Shown here: positions 1 through 8,033 of the stretch, one piece after another
Layout of the letters: the number at the start of each line of letters is the position of its first letter
Position numbering within the stretch: position 1 is the stretch's first letter
Assembly: GCA_910577915.1 (NCBI GenBank)
Contig: CAJTOM010000035.1
Coordinates: forward strand, 1 to 25,771
Direction of reading: 5' to 3'
DNA: 25,771 bases
Origin: an uncultured Oscillospiraceae bacterium
GTDB lineage: Bacteria; Bacillota; Clostridia; Oscillospirales; Oscillospiraceae
Translations under genes and position numbers: made by a program
The notes under the pieces: model-generated
Databases searched by the model: none
What the model was told of the DNA's origin: nothing
The model's input: the letters and a program-made list of their open reading frames with translations, nothing else

Positions 1-1285
1 AGCTCGTGCGGGTCTGGGCGTCGCTGGTGGTGGAGGTGACGGCCTTCGCGGCGTCGCTCTCCGTGCTCTTGGAGTAGGCCCGGAATTTTGTCATTCGCAC
101 CTTGACGAGGACCTTGTTTATAATCCGCATTTCCTCCGGGATGAAAAAGTCCATTACCGCCCCGGAGGAGCGGTCACAATTCGCCTGGAGGGCTTGGCTA
201 TAAATTTGGGTTGCACCCTGGGCGTATGTCTGCTCAATCCTCTGGCGGTCTGCCATATCGGCCAGGGAGGAGGCGATCGAGGTCTCCTTGTTCGCCACAA
301 CCAGGGAGGACCGCTCCGCGTCCTCATAGTCCCGCTTAATCTCTGTTATGAACGTGTCCACGCTCTCCCCGATCTCCGGGTAAACCATGCGGAGGCGTTT
401 TCCGACCTCGGCCTTGTCAAAGTCGGAGGCGGTCATTTCCTGATAGCCGACCGAATAGGAGACGGCGGGTTCCTGGAGTTCCCGGAGCATAGCCTCCGCC
501 GCGGCCTTGAGGGAGGCCTGGTCCTCATAGCGGCGATCCGTCCATACCCTTTCAATAATCCCGTATTTGTCCGTGATTGCTTTCGGGCTCTGGAGGTATG
601 GGACGCCCCCGTTCACGCTCCCGATCCCGAGCTGGTTCACGCCCTCGCCATAGCCGAGGGGATAGAGGCGGGTCACAATATTTTGAGGGTCCCGGCTCCG
701 CTGGTAGCTTGTCATATTGTGCCGCCGCCGGACGTACATTTCCGGGCGGCCCGTGGTGTCCAGCCGCTTGAGGCTCAGCCGCCACGGATAGACCGAGGTG
801 TCCGTCCGCCATATGTAGGGGCCCGCGAGGGGCGCCGCCACGGAAAAGAGGGCGGAGAGGAGGGACTCCTGCTCCCACCCATATTCAAATTGGCTTCGAT
901 AGTCGCACTCGTCCAGGACCCAATTTTTCACAAGCTGGTGATCCAGGATATACCGGATCACGTCGGGGGTGTAGGTCCCGCGGTTCCCGACAACGTGATA
1001 CCCGAAAAGAATGTTGTCGATCAGGGCTGCGAGGACGTGCTCGCACTGATAGGCCACGCTCCCGGACTCGTCCACGGTCAGGGTCTCGGGCATGATCCGG
1101 TAGAGCGCCCCGCCGTTGTGCCGGACGTAGTGGAAGGGCTGGCAGTACTCGTTTTTCGGGTCCCGGTCCGGCAGAGAAAAGCGGAGATAATTCACCGCGT
1201 TGATCCGCTCGTTCTCCGATACGGCGCAGGCGTTTTCTAAAATCGCAGTCCGGCGGCGGGTGAGGCGGTCAAATACTTCGATCAT
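1..1285 (-). CDS. Phage tail protein, endopeptidase-type (Tal/Prophage_tail family), partial
   Basis: Reading the - strand from an ATG at 1285 gives about 428 codons with no stop before the window edge, so the C-terminus is missing. The product begins MIEVFDRLTRRR and continues with YLRFSLPDRDPKNEYC, the opening expected of the siphophage tail-associated 'prophage endopeptidase tail' family. These proteins form the baseplate hub or tip below Dit and often carry a host-wall-degrading or receptor-binding C-terminus. The ATG overlaps the TGA of the preceding gene (ATGA), implying coupled translation. Position after tape measure and Dit supports the role. The visible part ends in a Ser/Thr/Asp/Ala-rich stretch, probably a linker. 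Which C-terminal domain follows cannot be seen. The family assignment rests on residue patterns and synteny. Confidence 0.8.
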   Translation of the reverse strand, partial: MIEVFDRLTRRRTAILENACAVSENERINAVNYLRFSLPDRDPKNEYCQPFHYVRHNGGALYRIMPETLTVDESGSVAYQCEHVLAALIDNILFGYHVVGNRGTYTPDVIRYILDHQLVKNWVLDECDYRSQFEYGWEQESLLSALFSVAAPLAGPYIWRTDTSVYPWRLSLKRLDTTGRPEMYVRRRHNMTSYQRSRDPQNIVTRLYPLGYGEGVNQLGIGSVNGGVPYLQSPKAITDKYGIIERVWTDRRYEDQASLKAAAEAMLRELQEPAVSYSVGYQEMTASDFDKAEVGKRLRMVYPEIGESVDTFITEIKRDYEDAERSSLVVANKETSIASSLADMADRQRIEQTYAQGATQIYSQALQANCDRSSGAVMDFFIPEEMRIINKVLVKVRMTKFRAYSKSTESDAAKAVTSTTSDAQTRTS

Positions 1286-1974
1286 AGATACCTCTCTGTG
1301 AAAATCAGCTGGCCGGTCAGCTTCCCGCCGGACACGCTCTCGATAATGAGCCTGCGCAGCCGGTTGGACAGCGTGATCCACGCCCCCTGCTGCGCATAGA
1401 GCACATTTTCGCCGTTCAGCAGGGCGGTAAACAGCGCGCTGTCAAGCCGCAGCTCACCGCCGGGGGGGATGCGCAGCAAAACCCGCGCCGTCTCCGTGGT
1501 CTGGGAGGTCGCCTCTGGCAGGGTGGTGAGAACGCCCGCTCCGGTCAGCGAGGCCGGGATGTTCTTCCCGCCCGCCGTCTGCCCGGACAGCATCCCCCGC
1601 GCGGGCAGAGCCGCAGGGATGGTTTTGGACGCCCGCATATTTCCGCCCAGGCGGGCCAGGGCCGCTCCGCTGCCGGCGGTATTCTTCCCGGCCCGCGCGG
1701 CGGACTGAAGCGCCCCTGCCCTGCACATCCCCGCAAGAACATTGGCGGACATCCGGACCGACGCCGACAGGCGGCCTCTTGCCGGGAGGCCGGCTATCAT
1801 GGCCGTGGTCCCCTGGATGCTGCCCCGCAGGGCGGAGGCGAACCGGGCTGCCGCCTGGACCGGGACCGTCGCGCCGGATACAGCGTTCAGGCGCCCGATA
1901 CACCGCAGGGAGGACTGTACGTCCCGCCCCGCCGCCCCGGCGGAATAGCGGGCAAGACTGTATCTGCCGTCCAT
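1282..1974 (-). CDS. Ala/Gly/Arg-rich repeat tail protein with Dit-like C-terminal segment
   Basis: The product has 230 residues. Residues about 45-150 are short irregular Ala/Gly/Leu-rich units (for example LPARGRLSAS, LPARGMLSGQ, LTGAGVLTTL) that suggest a repetitive beta structure. The last 65 residues change character: IPPGGELRLDSALF, LLNGENVLYAQQGAWITLS and a final LIFTERYL. This resembles the closing strands of the galectin-like domain of distal tail (Dit) proteins, which commonly end RERYL or TERYL. The gene overlaps its upstream neighbour by one base (TGATG) and its downstream neighbour by four (ATGA), so it belongs to the adsorption module. It is probably a structural or host-recognition component. 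I do not know a characterised homologue, and the Dit-like reading is inference. Confidence 0.7.
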   Translation of the reverse strand: MDGRYSLARYSAGAAGRDVQSSLRCIGRLNAVSGATVPVQAAARFASALRGSIQGTTAMIAGLPARGRLSASVRMSANVLAGMCRAGALQSAARAGKNTAGSGAALARLGGNMRASKTIPAALPARGMLSGQTAGGKNIPASLTGAGVLTTLPEATSQTTETARVLLRIPPGGELRLDSALFTALLNGENVLYAQQGAWITLSNRLRRLIIESVSGGKLTGQLIFTERYL

Positions 1975-2753
1975 CAGTTCAGGCCGATCTCAACCGCGCC
2001 CGCCGGAAACTCCGGCATGTACCCCCGCTTGAGCTCCACCGCCGCCGTCAGCTGGAACACGCACACCGGTTCTCCGCCCGAGGGCGCGCTGTGCACGGCC
2101 GTGTGCGTCCAGGTCCCCCAGCTGGTGGTGGGGCGGGGAAATTTTACCAGAGCCGAGCTGACGGTCAAAACCTGCCCCGAGGCCTGCTCAGACGGCGCGC
2201 CCAAGGGCAGCTCCGCTCTGGCGTAATTGTCCCCGGACAGCTCCGCCCCGGCTGCCTCCGGGGAGCCGTTCCACAGCGAGAGATAGGGCGTGATCCCCTG
2301 TAAGGTCTGCCCCCGCAGCACATTCAGGACCTTGGCCATGAACGCCCTGGACAGGCTGCCGCCCAGATAGAGCAGAACGTCTCCGGCCAGAAACACAGGC
2401 GGCTCCTTCGCCCCTATCGCAAGCGGCTCGATCAGCTCCCCGCGGGCCAGCATGTTCCCCCCCGTCTGAGCATCCATCACACCGATATGGGTGACCGTCC
2501 CTGCGGCGGCGTCGGGCGTGGGGAACGTGATCTCCGTCAGGTTCTGGATTCCGATGCCCCCGCTCACGTCAGCGGGGGGTGAGAAACTGATCTCCATGCG
2601 CCGGTAGCCCGTGTAGCTGATCTCCGTGCCCGCCGCGCCGCTCTCGCCGGGGTCGTTGAGATAGAGCGCCAGGTAGCACCGGGAGGGGGCCGCAAAGGTG
2701 ACGCCGCGCAGGGCGTTCAAAATCCCGTTTTCCAGATAATCACAGGCGTACAT
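1974..2753 (-). CDS. Tail fibre-like protein with two tandem copies of one domain
   Basis: The product has 259 residues. Residues about 8-135 and 136-255 read as two diverged copies of one domain. Each opens with an L-x-x-LRG motif (ILNALRGVTF, then VLNVLRGQTL), followed by YLALYLND or YLSLWNGS, a YTGYRR or YARAEL stretch, an (I/V)xFPxP strand (ITFPTP, then VKFPRP), a TVTHIGV or TWTHTAV strand and a late hydrophobic strand. The pattern resembles small siphophage tail-fibre or appendage proteins of about 120 residues. An AAAGGAG site lies 10 bases before the ATG, inside the end of the Dit gene. It sits between Dit and the repeat protein, so an adsorption-apparatus role is likely. The precise function is unknown. 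Confidence 0.72.
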   Translation of the reverse strand: MYACDYLENGILNALRGVTFAAPSRCYLALYLNDPGESGAAGTEISYTGYRRMEISFSPPADVSGGIGIQNLTEITFPTPDAAAGTVTHIGVMDAQTGGNMLARGELIEPLAIGAKEPPVFLAGDVLLYLGGSLSRAFMAKVLNVLRGQTLQGITPYLSLWNGSPEAAGAELSGDNYARAELPLGAPSEQASGQVLTVSSALVKFPRPTTSWGTWTHTAVHSAPSGGEPVCVFQLTAAVELKRGYMPEFPAGAVEIGLN

Positions 2754-2756
2754 AAA

Positions 2757-3296
2757 TCATTCGCTCCTTTTTACAGCGGTAATGGTCAGATTGGCGACCT
2801 CTGCTGCGGATGTATTGCGCAGCACAATCAGGCACGGGGCATTCGCCGTGCCCCCATAGGGAATCGTGTTCTCCCCGGACGATAGGGGCAGCGTGACCGT
2901 CCTGCCATAGGCGAAGGGCTCGCAGACAAAGGACAGCGTAAACTCCCGCATGGCCTCGTCAAAATAGTCGGTGATCTCCGCCGGGTCGTACATTTCCCCG
3001 ATGTAATACGTATCCGGCTCATCCCAGAGCCGCAGCCGGTCCTTTCGGGACAGCGCCCCGGCGATGGCGCGGAGCTCTGAGCGGGAAATCCTGCGCTCCA
3101 GGACGCACTCGATCCGCACCGTGCGCTCCTCCCAGCAGTCCGCGCCGAGGTCGTACATGCCGCTGCGGCGGGGGATGGCGATCTTGCGGGGCCGTTTGGC
3201 CGGGGTCAGGGTGTCGTATTTGATCACCCGGATGCCCCAGTCCGTCAGGCTGTTGTGCCGCCCGAAGGTAAAGCTGTCGTATGGAACATCTGTCAT
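2757..3296 (-). CDS. Distal tail protein (Dit), apparently short
   Basis: The product has 179 residues. The N-terminal pattern (SFTFGRHNSLTDWGI) and the body (WEERTVRIECVL, RLRLWDEPDTYYIGEMYDP, FTLSFVCEPFAYG) fit the Sipho_tail/Dit family, which forms the hexameric ring joining the tail tube to the baseplate hub. The protein stops shortly after PCLIVLRNTSAAEVANLTI, which is the first strand pair of the galectin-like C-terminal domain. Typical Dit proteins run about 60-80 residues further and end near RERYL. A matching segment is found at the end of the gene at 1282-1974. The ATG overlaps the tape measure TGA (ATGA). Family call is firm; the interpretation of the short C-terminus is inference. 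Confidence 0.86.
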   Translation of the reverse strand: MTDVPYDSFTFGRHNSLTDWGIRVIKYDTLTPAKRPRKIAIPRRSGMYDLGADCWEERTVRIECVLERRISRSELRAIAGALSRKDRLRLWDEPDTYYIGEMYDPAEITDYFDEAMREFTLSFVCEPFAYGRTVTLPLSSGENTIPYGGTANAPCLIVLRNTSAAEVANLTITAVKRSE

Positions 3297-5683
3297 ATGG
3301 GCGACGCCCCCCTTCTGCGCATCTCCCGCGCCGTCTCAGCGCCCAGCTCGCGGCCCATGTTCCGGGCCTTTTCCGTGCTCTCCAGCGCCCTGCCCTCCAC
3401 ATATACGTTGATGACCTGCCCGCCGCCGGATACCGGCTCGGGGCCGCCCCCGCCGCCGCTTTTAGCGGTCAGACCGACGGAAATGCTGGCGGTCTCCGCC
3501 TCCACGGCGGCCCGCACGCGGTTTGTCAGGTCCGCCATTTGCTCCGCCACGGCGCGCGCAGCTCTGGGGATTTCTCTCTCTACGCCCACCGCCACGCCCT
3601 GGGGAATGTAGGGGCCTACTTCCTTCGCCATGACGCGGGAGGGGCTTTTGATGCCAAGGAAATCCTTTGCGCTGTCCACCAGATTCCCCGCGAGGTCCTC
3701 CACGGCGTTGACGGCATTCCTTGCGGCGTTTTTAATTCCATTAGCAATTCCGCTTACAATATTTCCGCCGACCTCCAGCCAGTCAGTATTTGTGACGGTG
3801 TCCCAAATGGTATCGATTAGATCGTGTACGGTGCTGTCCAGGTCGGTAAAAACGCCTTTAATGCCGCTGACAATGCTTGATAAAATTTCAGAACCGTTCT
3901 GATACCACGGCGTGCCGGCAATTCGTTCGGTGATCTTTCCGACAAGCTGTTCTGCGGTATCTCCCAGGCTGGAAAATATGCTCGTCATGCCGTCGACAAT
4001 CTTTTTTAGGATTTCCGCGCCTTTTTCGAACCAGCTTGTATGCGTGAGATTATCCCATAGGGTTGCCACCAGCTTTTTTGCCGCTTCATGGAGGGAGGCG
4101 TTGACGGACAGGATTCCATTAACCACTGCTGACAGAAGCTGCGCGCCGAGAGCAAGCCAATCTGTTTCATGGAAGGCTTCAACGAGATTTCCGGCAATTT
4201 CAACCGCTGCGTCCAAAAGCACCGGGAGCGCTTCTGAGAACCCGGCAATAAGCGCGCCGAGAAAGTCCGCCGCTGCGGAGATCAAATTTGCTATGTTTTC
4301 CTTTGACAAAAGGCCCTCGCAAAAGCCAGCGATTACCTCAACCCCGCTCGTCAGCAGCTCCGGCAGCGCCTCCACAATGCCGCCTGCCAGGCTGCCCACG
4401 ATCTCCAGCGCGGCGTCGGTTATTGCCGGGAGATTATCGATCAGCCCCTGCCCCAGCGCCCCCAGCAGCTGCATGCCGGCGTCAACCATGGCGGGGAGCT
4501 GTTCGACGGCCATGTTCAGCCCCTCGCTCAAAACCGCTCCAACCGCCTCCATTGCGCCGGACAGGCCGCCCTCCTGGAAGGCGGCTGCAATGCTTGAAAG
4601 GCCCTCAGAGGCGAACTGGACGAACGCGCGAAGGTTCGGCGTCAGCTGGTCGGATAGAACGATCTGCGCCCCCTCCAGCGCCGATTTGAAGAGGGTGACG
4701 TCGCCGGCCAGATTGTCCAGCTGCGTGTCCGCCATAGCGGCGGCCGCGCCGGAGGCGTTTTCTATGTATCCGCTCAGCTCGTCAAACCGCGCCCCGGTGT
4801 TGGCGAGGAGGGCGTTGACCGATTTCAGATCAACCTTGTTGAAAATCTGACTCAGGGCCTGCGTCTGCTCCCCCTGGGTCATGGAGGACAGGGCGGTATG
4901 AAGGTCAGAAAAGGTATCGTTCAGAGGACGCATGCTGCCCTCTGCGTCAAATACCTCCAGCCCTAATTTTTTCATAGCCGCTGCGGCCGTGCCGGTGGGG
5001 GCGGACAGCGAAAGAATGATATTGCGCAGCGCGGTGCCGCCCTCTGCGCCCTTCACGCCGTTGTCAGCCAGAATGCCCAGGGCGGCGGTCAGCTCTGTCG
5101 TGTCTCCCGCCATGTTTTTGGCGGTTCCGCCGATGGTCAGAATGGCCTCGCCCAGCTGGGCCACGCTGGTGTTGGACTTGCTGGAGGCCATCGCCATCCT
5201 GTCCACCATTTGGGCGGTCTCTTCGATGGACAGCCCGAGGGCGGCCTGCGCGTCCGTCACCATGTCGGAGGCAGAAGCAAGCTCGACCCCTCCCGCCGCC
5301 GCCAGGTCCAGAACGGCCGGCAGCATCGACATGGCCGTATCCGCGCCGTACCCTGCCAGCGCCATATAATTCAGCGCCTGCGCAGCCTCGTTGGCGGAAA
5401 AGGCGGTGGACGCGCCCATCTCCATTGCAAAGCTCCGCAGCTGCTGAATCTGGCCGGTGGTGGTCCCCATCGTGGCCGCCACCTGGGACATGGCGCTGTC
5501 AAACTGCATCCCCGTATCAAGGGAAGCCTTGGCAAACGCGCCGACCGCCGCCGTCGCTGCGGCAATGGCGGCGGCGGCCGCCTTGGCCGCGCCGGAGGCG
5601 ATGGTGCCGATGCTGTTCAGTTTTTCCTTCAAACCGCTGTCATCCCCGTCGATGAGGATCACAACAGAGCCGTCCGCTGCCAA
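3293..5683 (-). CDS. Tail tape measure protein (TP901 family)
   Basis: This protein sets tail length and helps DNA ejection. I choose the TTG at 5683: a GGAGG lies 8 bases upstream and the product then begins MAADGSVVILID, the usual opening of this family. The in-frame GTG at 5692 overlaps the Shine-Dalgarno sequence and is unlikely. The product is about 796 residues. The N-terminal third has the TP901 core (SMLPAVLDLAAAGGVELA, FSANEAAQALNYMALAGY). The middle is a run of amphipathic alpha-helical repeats such as LPAMVDAGMQLLGALGQGL. Residues about 500-680 contain repeats of about 55 residues marked by Trp (TDWLALG, TSWFEKG, TPWYQNG, TDWLEVG). The C-terminus has the conserved GIKSPSRVM motif. 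About 3690-4320 is clearly less GC-rich than the flanks. Confidence 0.93.
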   Translation of the reverse strand: MAADGSVVILIDGDDSGLKEKLNSIGTIASGAAKAAAAAIAAATAAVGAFAKASLDTGMQFDSAMSQVAATMGTTTGQIQQLRSFAMEMGASTAFSANEAAQALNYMALAGYGADTAMSMLPAVLDLAAAGGVELASASDMVTDAQAALGLSIEETAQMVDRMAMASSKSNTSVAQLGEAILTIGGTAKNMAGDTTELTAALGILADNGVKGAEGGTALRNIILSLSAPTGTAAAAMKKLGLEVFDAEGSMRPLNDTFSDLHTALSSMTQGEQTQALSQIFNKVDLKSVNALLANTGARFDELSGYIENASGAAAAMADTQLDNLAGDVTLFKSALEGAQIVLSDQLTPNLRAFVQFASEGLSSIAAAFQEGGLSGAMEAVGAVLSEGLNMAVEQLPAMVDAGMQLLGALGQGLIDNLPAITDAALEIVGSLAGGIVEALPELLTSGVEVIAGFCEGLLSKENIANLISAAADFLGALIAGFSEALPVLLDAAVEIAGNLVEAFHETDWLALGAQLLSAVVNGILSVNASLHEAAKKLVATLWDNLTHTSWFEKGAEILKKIVDGMTSIFSSLGDTAEQLVGKITERIAGTPWYQNGSEILSSIVSGIKGVFTDLDSTVHDLIDTIWDTVTNTDWLEVGGNIVSGIANGIKNAARNAVNAVEDLAGNLVDSAKDFLGIKSPSRVMAKEVGPYIPQGVAVGVEREIPRAARAVAEQMADLTNRVRAAVEAETASISVGLTAKSGGGGGPEPVSGGGQVINVYVEGRALESTEKARNMGRELGAETAREMRRRGASPI

Positions 5684-5695
5684 TGGGCCCACCTC

Positions 5696-6292
5696 CTATC
5701 CGCGCTCTGCCTCCGCAAAGCGCCGCTCCACATAGGCCTGCATCCTCGCGTCGCGCTGCGCGAGGGTTTCCCTGCGGCGGGACTGCGCCCCGATGGCGTA
5801 CAGGCGCTTCATTTTTCCGTAGTGCTTCCGCTGCTCCTTTCCCATGCCGGATGTGTCAGCCGTGCGGTAATGGAGGCGCTGGGCAAAGGGCGTATCCGCC
5901 GGAAGGCCGAACATCAGCCGCCGGAATTTCCACCAGTGGACCGCGTCCGCAGAGAGGTCGATCCGGTACGCCTGAAGGAAGGAGGTATACAGCGCCTCCG
6001 CGTCCTGCCCGAAATCGTATGCCCTGGGTCCCGTGGCCGCGCCCTTGCCGCCCTGCTCCTCCCTGCCGCACCGGTAAAACCACAGCATTCCTTCCACCGC
6101 ATCCTCCGGGCCGGGCGGAGGCTCCTGCCGGTAAAACCGCCGGAGAAGCGCTTCCAGCTGCTCCGGGACCAGGCCCTCCGCCGAGGCGGCGGCGGCCTCC
6201 AGCTCGACCATGAGCCGGAAATCCGGGTCAACGGCACGGGCTTCTCCCGCCGCCTCCACGCTGCTGGGGAGCCGTTCCGTCAGCAGGCTCAC
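5696..6292 (-). CDS. Gp15-family tail assembly protein
   Basis: The product has 198 residues and resembles the bacteriophage Gp15 family: an N-terminal DFRLMVELE region, a central MLWFYRCG motif, and the hallmark AYDFGQDAEALYTSFLQAYRIDL followed by WWKFRRLMFGLP. Such proteins lie directly between a tail chaperone and the tape measure gene and are thought to be the second tail assembly chaperone. The start is GTG at 6292, overlapping the TGA of the previous gene (GTGA). I see no obvious slippery heptamer at the overlap, so separate translation by coupling is more likely than a lambda G/GT-type frameshift. The C-terminus is basic (RRRETLAQRDARM). Confidence 0.87.
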   Translation of the reverse strand: MSLLTERLPSSVEAAGEARAVDPDFRLMVELEAAAASAEGLVPEQLEALLRRFYRQEPPPGPEDAVEGMLWFYRCGREEQGGKGAATGPRAYDFGQDAEALYTSFLQAYRIDLSADAVHWWKFRRLMFGLPADTPFAQRLHYRTADTSGMGKEQRKHYGKMKRLYAIGAQSRRRETLAQRDARMQAYVERRFAEAERG

Positions 6293-6669
6293 GATCTGCG
6301 CCGCTGTTCCTCGCGGCGCTGGGCGCGGCTGGCCGCCCCCGAAAGGGTCTGTCCTGCATGCATAGTTCTGGCGTAATCCCCCACGCAGGCGTTGATCTGC
6401 GTGACGAACGCGCCAAAGCCGTCATAGATGACCTTGACATTGACCCGCTGGCCAAACAGCTCCTCTGCGGCCCCCTCGCCCAGCAGGTCGTCAAAGAAAT
6501 CCAGAACCGCATGGCAGGTCCGCCGCAGCGCCTCCACGGCTGTCTCCCCCTCCAGCTTCGCCCGGCGCTCCTCGTCTACATTCTCCAGGCCGGACAGGTA
6601 GCTGTCCAGGGCGTCCAGGTCAAAGGGGTCAAATTCCACGTCTTTTCCGTTGACGGTAAAGCGTTCCAT
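6289..6669 (-). CDS. Tail assembly chaperone (DUF6673-like)
   Basis: The product has 126 residues, acidic at the start (MERFTVNGKDVEFDPFDLDALDSYL) and highly charged at the end (RAQRREEQRRRS). The pattern, together with the place between the major tail protein and Gp15, fits the first tail assembly chaperone of Gram-positive siphophages, which coats the tape measure during tail assembly. The central helix AEELFGQRVNVKVIYDGFG is typical. A GGAGG is placed properly upstream of the ATG at 6669. The gene ends in a four-base overlap with the Gp15-family gene. Confidence 0.82.
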   Translation of the reverse strand: MERFTVNGKDVEFDPFDLDALDSYLSGLENVDEERRAKLEGETAVEALRRTCHAVLDFFDDLLGEGAAEELFGQRVNVKVIYDGFGAFVTQINACVGDYARTMHAGQTLSGAASRAQRREEQRRRS

Positions 6670-6681
6670 CAGTTCCTCCTC

Positions 6682-7209
6682 TTATACGGCCGTCTCCGGG
6701 GGCGTGCCCTGAGCGGCTGTGTAGGCATACGCCGCCGGCGCTGCGCTCACCTTCTTCAGCTCGATGTCAATACCGGCGTTCTCACCGGCAGAGCCGCTGG
6801 CGTCGGAGTTGGTGATGATGGATACCGTCCCCTTCTCCCCCTTGCCGTTGAGAAGGCAGAAGTACACATAGGGAACCACCACCGCCTGCCCCACGCCCTG
6901 CATGATTGCGGGGGAGCAGGCGTAATCCTGGAAGGGGTCGCCAATGTAGCGGTCGCCGCTGACCTTGAAGCTGCGCTGATTGCCGGTCTTGGTGGTGGAC
7001 TGCCCGGCGCGGACATACTGCTTGTCCACGGTGACGGGGTTGTTCTGCGCGTCCAGCCCGTCAATGCCCATCTGAACCACCGCATAGTCGTTGGGGTCGG
7101 CCTTCTTTTCCTCAGAAATATCCACCGCCAGCACCATGTCGTCGTTGGTGACAAAGCCCTCAAAATCCGGGTTGGGCACTCTCCCCCTCATAAGCTCGGA
7201 AAGCTTCAT
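6682..7209 (-). CDS. Major tail (tube) protein
   Basis: The product has 175 residues and is predicted to be mainly beta: MKLSELMRGRVPNPDFEG, then MVLAVDISEEKK, QMGIDGLDAQNNPVTVDKQY and FKVSGDRYIGDPFQDY. Length and composition suit the siphophage tail tube subunit, and the position between the tail terminator-like gene and the chaperones is the canonical one. The ATG at 7209 follows the previous stop codon by three bases, and only a weak GAGG precedes it, which suggests translational coupling. The C-terminal 25 residues are Ala-rich and may be a flexible or exposed tail. Confidence 0.85.
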   Translation of the reverse strand: MKLSELMRGRVPNPDFEGFVTNDDMVLAVDISEEKKADPNDYAVVQMGIDGLDAQNNPVTVDKQYVRAGQSTTKTGNQRSFKVSGDRYIGDPFQDYACSPAIMQGVGQAVVVPYVYFCLLNGKGEKGTVSIITNSDASGSAGENAGIDIELKKVSAAPAAYAYTAAQGTPPETAV

Positions 7210-7212
7210 ACC

Positions 7213-7641
7213 TCACTGTATTCCTTTCTGAAAATACTCCAAGCGGAGTTGAATCTGATACCGGGCGGTCCCCTGTTCATCCACCAGGAAGGGGTAGCCG
7301 CTGGTCGTGACCTCGATCTTCCGGGATGTCCGGCCATCTCCCAGGGCTGGCAGGTTTCCAGACCGGTCCTGCTGGAGCACCCAGCCGGCAAATGCCTCAT
7401 AGAAGGCAAGATTGTCTGTGTTCTGCTGGATGTCCTCCCCCTTGAACTCCCGAGAGGACATGGTAAAGAGAAACTGCCGCAGGCTGGAGCCGTCCAGATA
7501 GCGCTTGATCTCCTCCCTGCAGGGCACGGAGTCGATGGAATAGGCGCGGGCCCGCTCCGGCAGGAAGTCCACCGCGAGACGGCCTGTAGACAGGGGCTCA
7601 TAGGTCCTCAGCCACCCCCGCAAGGCCTCGATGATGGTCAT
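7213..7641 (-). CDS. Tail terminator-like minor capsid protein (Minor_capsid_3 type)
   Basis: The product has 142 residues, starting MTIIEALRGWLRTYEPL at the ATG at 7641. The motif AYSIDSVPCREEIKRYLDGS and the closing QIQLRLEYFQKGI fit the phage 'minor capsid protein 3' family, now regarded as tail terminator-like proteins that cap the tail at the head interface. Longer upstream extensions of this frame read through the neighbouring gene and are not credible. The ATG overlaps the upstream stop by four bases (ATGA). The position after the neck proteins and before the major tail protein agrees. Confidence 0.84.
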   Translation of the reverse strand: MTIIEALRGWLRTYEPLSTGRLAVDFLPERARAYSIDSVPCREEIKRYLDGSSLRQFLFTMSSREFKGEDIQQNTDNLAFYEAFAGWVLQQDRSGNLPALGDGRTSRKIEVTTSGYPFLVDEQGTARYQIQLRLEYFQKGIQ

Positions 7642-8033
7642 TTCCGCTTCCCTCCCACGAATTTTGCGAGATCGTCCGCCACCTCGTCTCCACGGTCGGC
7701 CATCATGCGCTTGTCCCACTCCTTGCCCCGCATGGGCCCGCCGTGGTAGCGAATGGCCCTCCCGGCGTAGTGCTTGGGGGCGCGTCCGGCCATGACCTCT
7801 CCTTTGTACTGATAGTGGGCGTAGGGCGCGGCGTACACGATGGCCACGGCGCCGCCGCTCTCGGTGATCTGCGTTTGGTCCTTCATGTGCGCGCCGGAGC
7901 CCGCGCTCATGGGCGCATAGGGGCCGCACAGCCGTGCCACCGTGGAGGCCAGACGCCGCCGGGCGGCGGTGCTGCCGCCCAGGCCCCTGCTGTCCAGGAT
8001 GGCTGCGGCGTTCACGCTGATCCTGACGCTCAT
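7638..8033 (-). CDS. Minor capsid protein, head-tail joining (Minor_capsid_2 type)
   Basis: The product has 131 residues. It starts at the ATG at 8033 with a GGGAGG seven bases upstream. The central block (CGPYAPMSAGSGAHM, YAAPYAHYQYKGEV, HYAGRAIRYHGGPMRGKEW) is the signature of the phage minor capsid protein 2 or HK97 gp10-like group, which forms part of the neck. The highly basic C-terminus ends GGKRK. It overlaps both its neighbours by four bases. Role is inferred from family and synteny. Confidence 0.85.
   Translation of the reverse strand: MSVRISVNAAAILDSRGLGGSTAARRRLASTVARLCGPYAPMSAGSGAHMKDQTQITESGGAVAIVYAAPYAHYQYKGEVMAGRAPKHYAGRAIRYHGGPMRGKEWDKRMMADRGDEVADDLAKFVGGKRK

Noticed and set aside
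194..1240. + strand frame of 348 codons
   Set aside because: It is antisense to the tail endopeptidase-type gene, which has a proper start, overlap and family pattern. The + strand product is low in recognisable motifs.
6280..6300. Programmed frameshift between the two tail chaperone genes
   Set aside because: The overlap is a simple GTGA and no slippery heptamer is visible close to it, so coupling explains the arrangement.
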